From positions 189,632 to 253,631 of the forward strand of contig NZ_JAGOBJ010000001.1 of NCBI RefSeq assembly GCF_017983445.1: 64,000 nt of DNA, read 5' to 3'. Shown here piece by piece: positions 62,992 to 64,000 of the stretch. The notes beneath the pieces were generated by a model, which was given only the letters and a program-made list of their open reading frames with translations, made no database searches and was not told where the DNA came from. Source of the stretch: Halomonas sp. (lineage in GTDB: Bacteria > Pseudomonadota > Gammaproteobacteria > Pseudomonadales > Halomonadaceae). A program made the position numbers and the translations under genes. Each line of letters starts with the position of its first letter. Within the stretch, counting starts at the first letter, position 1.

Positions 62992-64000
62992 ATGATTGAT
63001 TTCGGCGCGGTTGGGCAGAGCTTGGGCCTACTTTTTTCCAGCTTTGGACCTTGGTTGGTAGTTGTTCCCGGTATCGTACTAGGACTGATTTTTGGTGCCA
63101 CTCCAGGCCTACAAATTTCTGTGGTCATGGCAATTTTCCTACCCATGACCCTGTACATGGACTTTATTCAAGCGATTTTATTTCTTACTGCTATTTTTAC
63201 CGGTGGCTCCTTTGGTGCCGGTATTCCGGCAATTTTAATGAATATACCCGGCAGCTCTTCTGCGATAGCTACCGCGTTTGATGGTTACCCAATGGCGCGT
63301 AAGGGCCAGCATAACCAAGCACTAGGTGTCGCGTTAGCAGCATCAGTGATTGGTTCATTAATGGGGTACGTCGTGCTGTTCTTCATGATTCAGCCGCTAT
63401 CGTACATGGTGCTGAGGCTAGGGCCTGCAGAGATGTTTGTGGTTATTTTATGGGGTATGACACTGATCGCTAGTTTAAAGGGGGAACAGGTACTTAAAGG
63501 GTTAATAGCCGGGTTTATTGGCCTGTTAGTCGGTACAATTGGGTTTAGCGAAATCGGCTTGGCGCGCGGCACGATGGGGCAAACTTATCTACTGGATGGC
63601 GTGCCCGTTATTCCTGCCATGATGGGCATGTTTGCTGCTTCTGAGCTATTTAAGCTAGCGAACAAAGGTTTCATCGTTGAATCTGCTGACCACCGTAAAG
63701 TGAAGATTGGCGAAATATTCGAAGGCTGCAAAATGGCGATGCGCTACCCTGTGGTGATGATTCGTGGGGGGTTGATAGGGGTACTGGTAGGAGCGGTGCC
63801 AGGCGTAGGCTCATCCGTTTCCAATCTGCTTTCCTATATTGAAACCAAGCGCCGTGATCGCGACCCTGACTCATTTGGTAAGGGAAATCCGAAAGGTGTA
63901 GTGGCATCCGAAGCCGCTAATAGCAGTTCTGAAGGTGGCTCGATGGCAACGCTGTTGGCATTGGGAATTCCTGGAGGGGGGGCGACAGCCGTTATGTTGG
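62992..64000 (+). CDS. tctA: Tripartite tricarboxylate transporter large subunit, TctA family (partial)
   Basis: The frame is open from the ATG to the window end, giving the first 336 of about 500 residues. TctA signatures: PGIVLGLIFGATPGLQISVV, FTGGSFGAGIPAILMNIPGSSSAIATAFDG and the second-half ASEAANSSSEGGSMATLLALGIPGGG. It is the transport channel of the TctCBA system. The gene is truncated only by the window edge. Confidence 0.93.
   Translation, partial: MIDFGAVGQSLGLLFSSFGPWLVVVPGIVLGLIFGATPGLQISVVMAIFLPMTLYMDFIQAILFLTAIFTGGSFGAGIPAILMNIPGSSSAIATAFDGYPMARKGQHNQALGVALAASVIGSLMGYVVLFFMIQPLSYMVLRLGPAEMFVVILWGMTLIASLKGEQVLKGLIAGFIGLLVGTIGFSEIGLARGTMGQTYLLDGVPVIPAMMGMFAASELFKLANKGFIVESADHRKVKIGEIFEGCKMAMRYPVVMIRGGLIGVLVGAVPGVGSSVSNLLSYIETKRRDRDPDSFGKGNPKGVVASEAANSSSEGGSMATLLALGIPGGGATAVML

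Overview
The window reads as a chromosomal segment of a moderately GC-rich, halophilic gammaproteobacterium, most likely Halomonas or a close relative. This is inferred from the glc-type genes, a class II IlvC with IlvY, ModF, a phasin, and four tripartite organic-acid transporters, one of them followed by a UspA gene as in the Halomonas TeaABCD arrangement. No rRNA, tRNA or CRISPR array was seen.

Layout. (1) 1-3.2 kb: glycolate oxidase subunit glcD, its divergent regulator glcC and a second GntR regulator. (2) 3.4-14 kb: a plus-strand catabolic run with a DUF336 protein, a TRAP transporter (PQM), a crotonase, a class III CoA-transferase, a class V aminotransferase, a 1000-residue FAD/Fe-S dehydrogenase and a gamma-carbonic anhydrase. 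The substrate is unknown. (3) 14-19.4 kb: lactate/glycolate permease, a GST-like protein, a phasin, then uraD, uraH and a GntR regulator of purine breakdown. (4) 19.4-23.6 kb: ilvY, ilvC and modF. (5) 23.6-35 kb: a horizontally acquired island. It starts with decayed toxin-antitoxin genes, a group II intron fragment and an IS1380 fragment. It continues with a five-gene minus-strand operon (ribbon-helix-helix regulator, DUF499 ATPase, DUF3780 protein, DUF1156 DNA methylase, PLD-SNF2 helicase) and ends in a MITE-like element. (6) 35-44.5 kb: two NCS1 permeases, a hydantoin/allantoin racemase-like protein, allantoinase puuE, a YfcC transporter, an RpiR regulator, ureidoglycine aminohydrolase allE and ureidoglycolate lyase allA. 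(7) 44.5-64 kb: pyruvate kinase, a DUF192 protein, an EamA exporter, a second TRAP operon, a TAXI-TRAP operon with UspA, a molybdopterin-domain protein overlapping a hybrid histidine kinase, an aldehyde dehydrogenase, a Spy-like protein, a lipoprotein esterase, and a TctCBA operon cut by the window end.

How it fits together. Ureide breakdown (uraH, uraD, puuE, allE, allA) ends in glyoxylate, which connects with the glycolate/glyoxylate genes at the left end. Three regulons can be read from repeated palindromes. TGGTCWGACCA lies before both glcD/glcC and the lactate/glycolate permease. TGTATACA lies in both divergent purine promoters (uraD/uraH and racemase/puuE). AATTWTGAATTCAA lies before both the DUF336 gene and the first TRAP operon. 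All four tripartite transporter operons carry stem-loops between the binding-protein gene and the first membrane gene.

The best candidate for a little-described system is the DUF499-DUF3780-DUF1156-helicase operon, a probable phage-defence module of the helicase-methylase-ATPase kind. Its own ribbon-helix-helix gene is translationally coupled to it.
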